Part shown: positions 63,240-64,000 of the stretch, piece after piece
How the letters are laid out: each line of letters opens with the position of its first letter
How positions within the stretch are numbered: the first letter of the stretch is position 1
Source of the DNA: Silanimonas sp.
Lineage (GTDB): Bacteria > Pseudomonadota > Gammaproteobacteria > Xanthomonadales > Xanthomonadaceae
NCBI RefSeq assembly: GCF_027531545.1
Contig: NZ_JAPZSC010000001.1
Location: 186,001 to 250,000, forward strand
Reading direction: 5' to 3'
Length of the DNA stretch: 64,000 bases
Program-made: the position numbers and the translations under genes
Notes under the pieces: generated by a model
Told to the model about the DNA's origin: nothing
What the model saw: the letters and a program-made list of their open reading frames with translations, nothing else
Databases searched by the model: none

Positions 63240-64000
63240 TCACTCCTCGGCAGGCTGCCGGTAGCGCTCGAACCACGCCAGGATGTTGTCGATCTTGGCG
63301 ATGAACTGGCTGGGGCGTCCCGTCAGCCCATGAGACGCCTCCGGCACCCGGACCATGGCGGTGGGCACCCCCCGCAGGCGCAGGGCCTGGAAGTACTGCT
63401 CGGTCTCGCCCATCGGGGTGCGGTAGTCGGCTTCGCCGGTGAGGAGCATCGTCGGGGTCGTTACCTTGCCCACCAGCGACAGCGGCGAACGCGCCCAGTA
63501 GTCGGCCTGTGACTCCCACGGGAAGCCCTTGAACCAGTGGCGGTGGAAGTACGGCGTCATGTCGGCCGTCAGCACGAAGCTGGTCCAGTTGATGACCGGC
63601 TTCGCCACGACTGCCGCGCGGAAGCGGTCGGTCTTGCCGACGATCCACGCGGTGAGCACGCCGCCGCCCGAGCCGCCGGTGACGAACAGATTCTTGGTGT
63701 CGATGAAGCCGCGCGCGATTACCGCATCCACGCCCGACATCAGGTCGTCGTAGTCGAAGCCCGGATACGCGAGGTGGATGCTGTTGGCGAATTCCTCGCC
63801 GTAGCTCGTGCTGCCGCGCGGGTTGGTGTAAAGCACCACGTAGCCGGCCGCCGCGAAGCGCTGCACTTCCACGCTGAAGACGGGGCCGTAGGCCGTGTGC
63901 GGGCCGCCGTGGATCTCGAGCAGCAGCGGGTAGCGCTTCGACGGATCGAAACCGGGCGGCGTGACCAGCCAGCCCTCGATCTCTTTTCCATCATGCGAGG
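63240..64000 (-). CDS. S9-family (prolyl oligopeptidase-like) peptidase, C-terminal part (5' end outside window)
   Basis: The frame runs off the right edge, so only the C-terminal catalytic domain (about 253 residues) is seen. It has the oxyanion region LLLEIHGGPHTAYG, NPRGSTSYGEEFA, the nucleophile Ser in VTGGSGGGVLTAW, the catalytic Asp in LTGEADYRTPMGE and the catalytic His in PEASHGLTGRP. This matches acylaminoacyl-peptidase/dipeptidyl-peptidase-like S9C enzymes. The beta-propeller and any signal peptide would be upstream. It is encoded on the same strand as, and upstream of, the dcw cluster, separated by 186 bp of comparatively AT-rich regulatory DNA. Confidence 0.93.
   Translation of the reverse strand, partial: SHDGKEIEGWLVTPPGFDPSKRYPLLLEIHGGPHTAYGPVFSVEVQRFAAAGYVVLYTNPRGSTSYGEEFANSIHLAYPGFDYDDLMSGVDAVIARGFIDTKNLFVTGGSGGGVLTAWIVGKTDRFRAAVVAKPVINWTSFVLTADMTPYFHRHWFKGFPWESQADYWARSPLSLVGKVTTPTMLLTGEADYRTPMGETEQYFQALRLRGVPTAMVRVPEASHGLTGRPSQFIAKIDNILAWFERYRQPAEE

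Overview
The window is about 70% G+C and gene-dense. No stretch over 300 bases lacks a gene, and I see no tRNA, rRNA, insertion sequence or CRISPR array. Gene content and order point to a gammaproteobacterium of the Lysobacterales (Xanthomonadales): a pilS-pilR-tfpX-pilA-pilB-pilC-pilD-coaE block, a complete dcw division cluster without murD, sucCD, and the bamD / rluD-pgeF ... clpB arrangement. The assignment rests on gene order and protein motifs read by eye.

Layout. 1-4.4 kb: the end of a hybrid histidine kinase, a LuxR-type response regulator, and two polyhydroxybutyrate degradation genes (3-hydroxybutyrate dehydrogenase and a periplasmic oligomer hydrolase). 4.4-13.3 kb: clpB with a good sigma-32 promoter, a TPR protein, a secreted subtilisin-like protease, pgeF, rluD and the divergent bamD. 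13.3-19.1 kb: nadE, an OafA-type acyltransferase and sucDC. 19.3-23.0 kb: pilS, pilR and a TfpX/TfpZ-like pilin accessory gene. 23-26 kb: a fused membrane/spermidine-synthase-like protein. 26.1-27.2 kb: two type IV pilin genes, each preceded by a sigma-54-type -24/-12 element. 27.3-36.4 kb: a glycan island with two tandem TMTC-like GT-C membrane proteins, a GT4, an epimerase, a flippase-like membrane protein, two methyltransferases and a GT2. 36.5-41.0 kb: pilB, interrupted by an in-frame TAG, then pilC, pilD and coaE. 41.0-47.4 kb: a Nudix-ThiE fusion, secA, an M23 peptidase, dciA and lpxC. 47.6-63.1 kb: the dcw cluster on the minus strand, transcribed mraZ to ftsZ. 63.2-64.0 kb: the C-terminus of an S9 peptidase.

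How the genes fit together. PilS/PilR and sigma-54 probably drive the two pilins. PilD processes them, and PilB/PilC assemble the fibre. The glycan genes inserted between pilA and pilB could build a lipid-linked sugar and transfer it to pilin; this is the main hypothesis of novelty here, and it is inference. The dcw genes form an almost unbroken chain of overlapping start and stop codons from rsmH to ftsA. A sigma-70-like promoter, three MraZ-type repeats, a perfect palindrome and a perfect DnaA box lie upstream of mraZ.

The strongest anomalies are the amber codon in otherwise intact pilB, the intrinsic terminator lying inside the start of the first GT-C gene, the opposite-strand start codons of dciA and the M23 gene that share two bases, and the missing murD.
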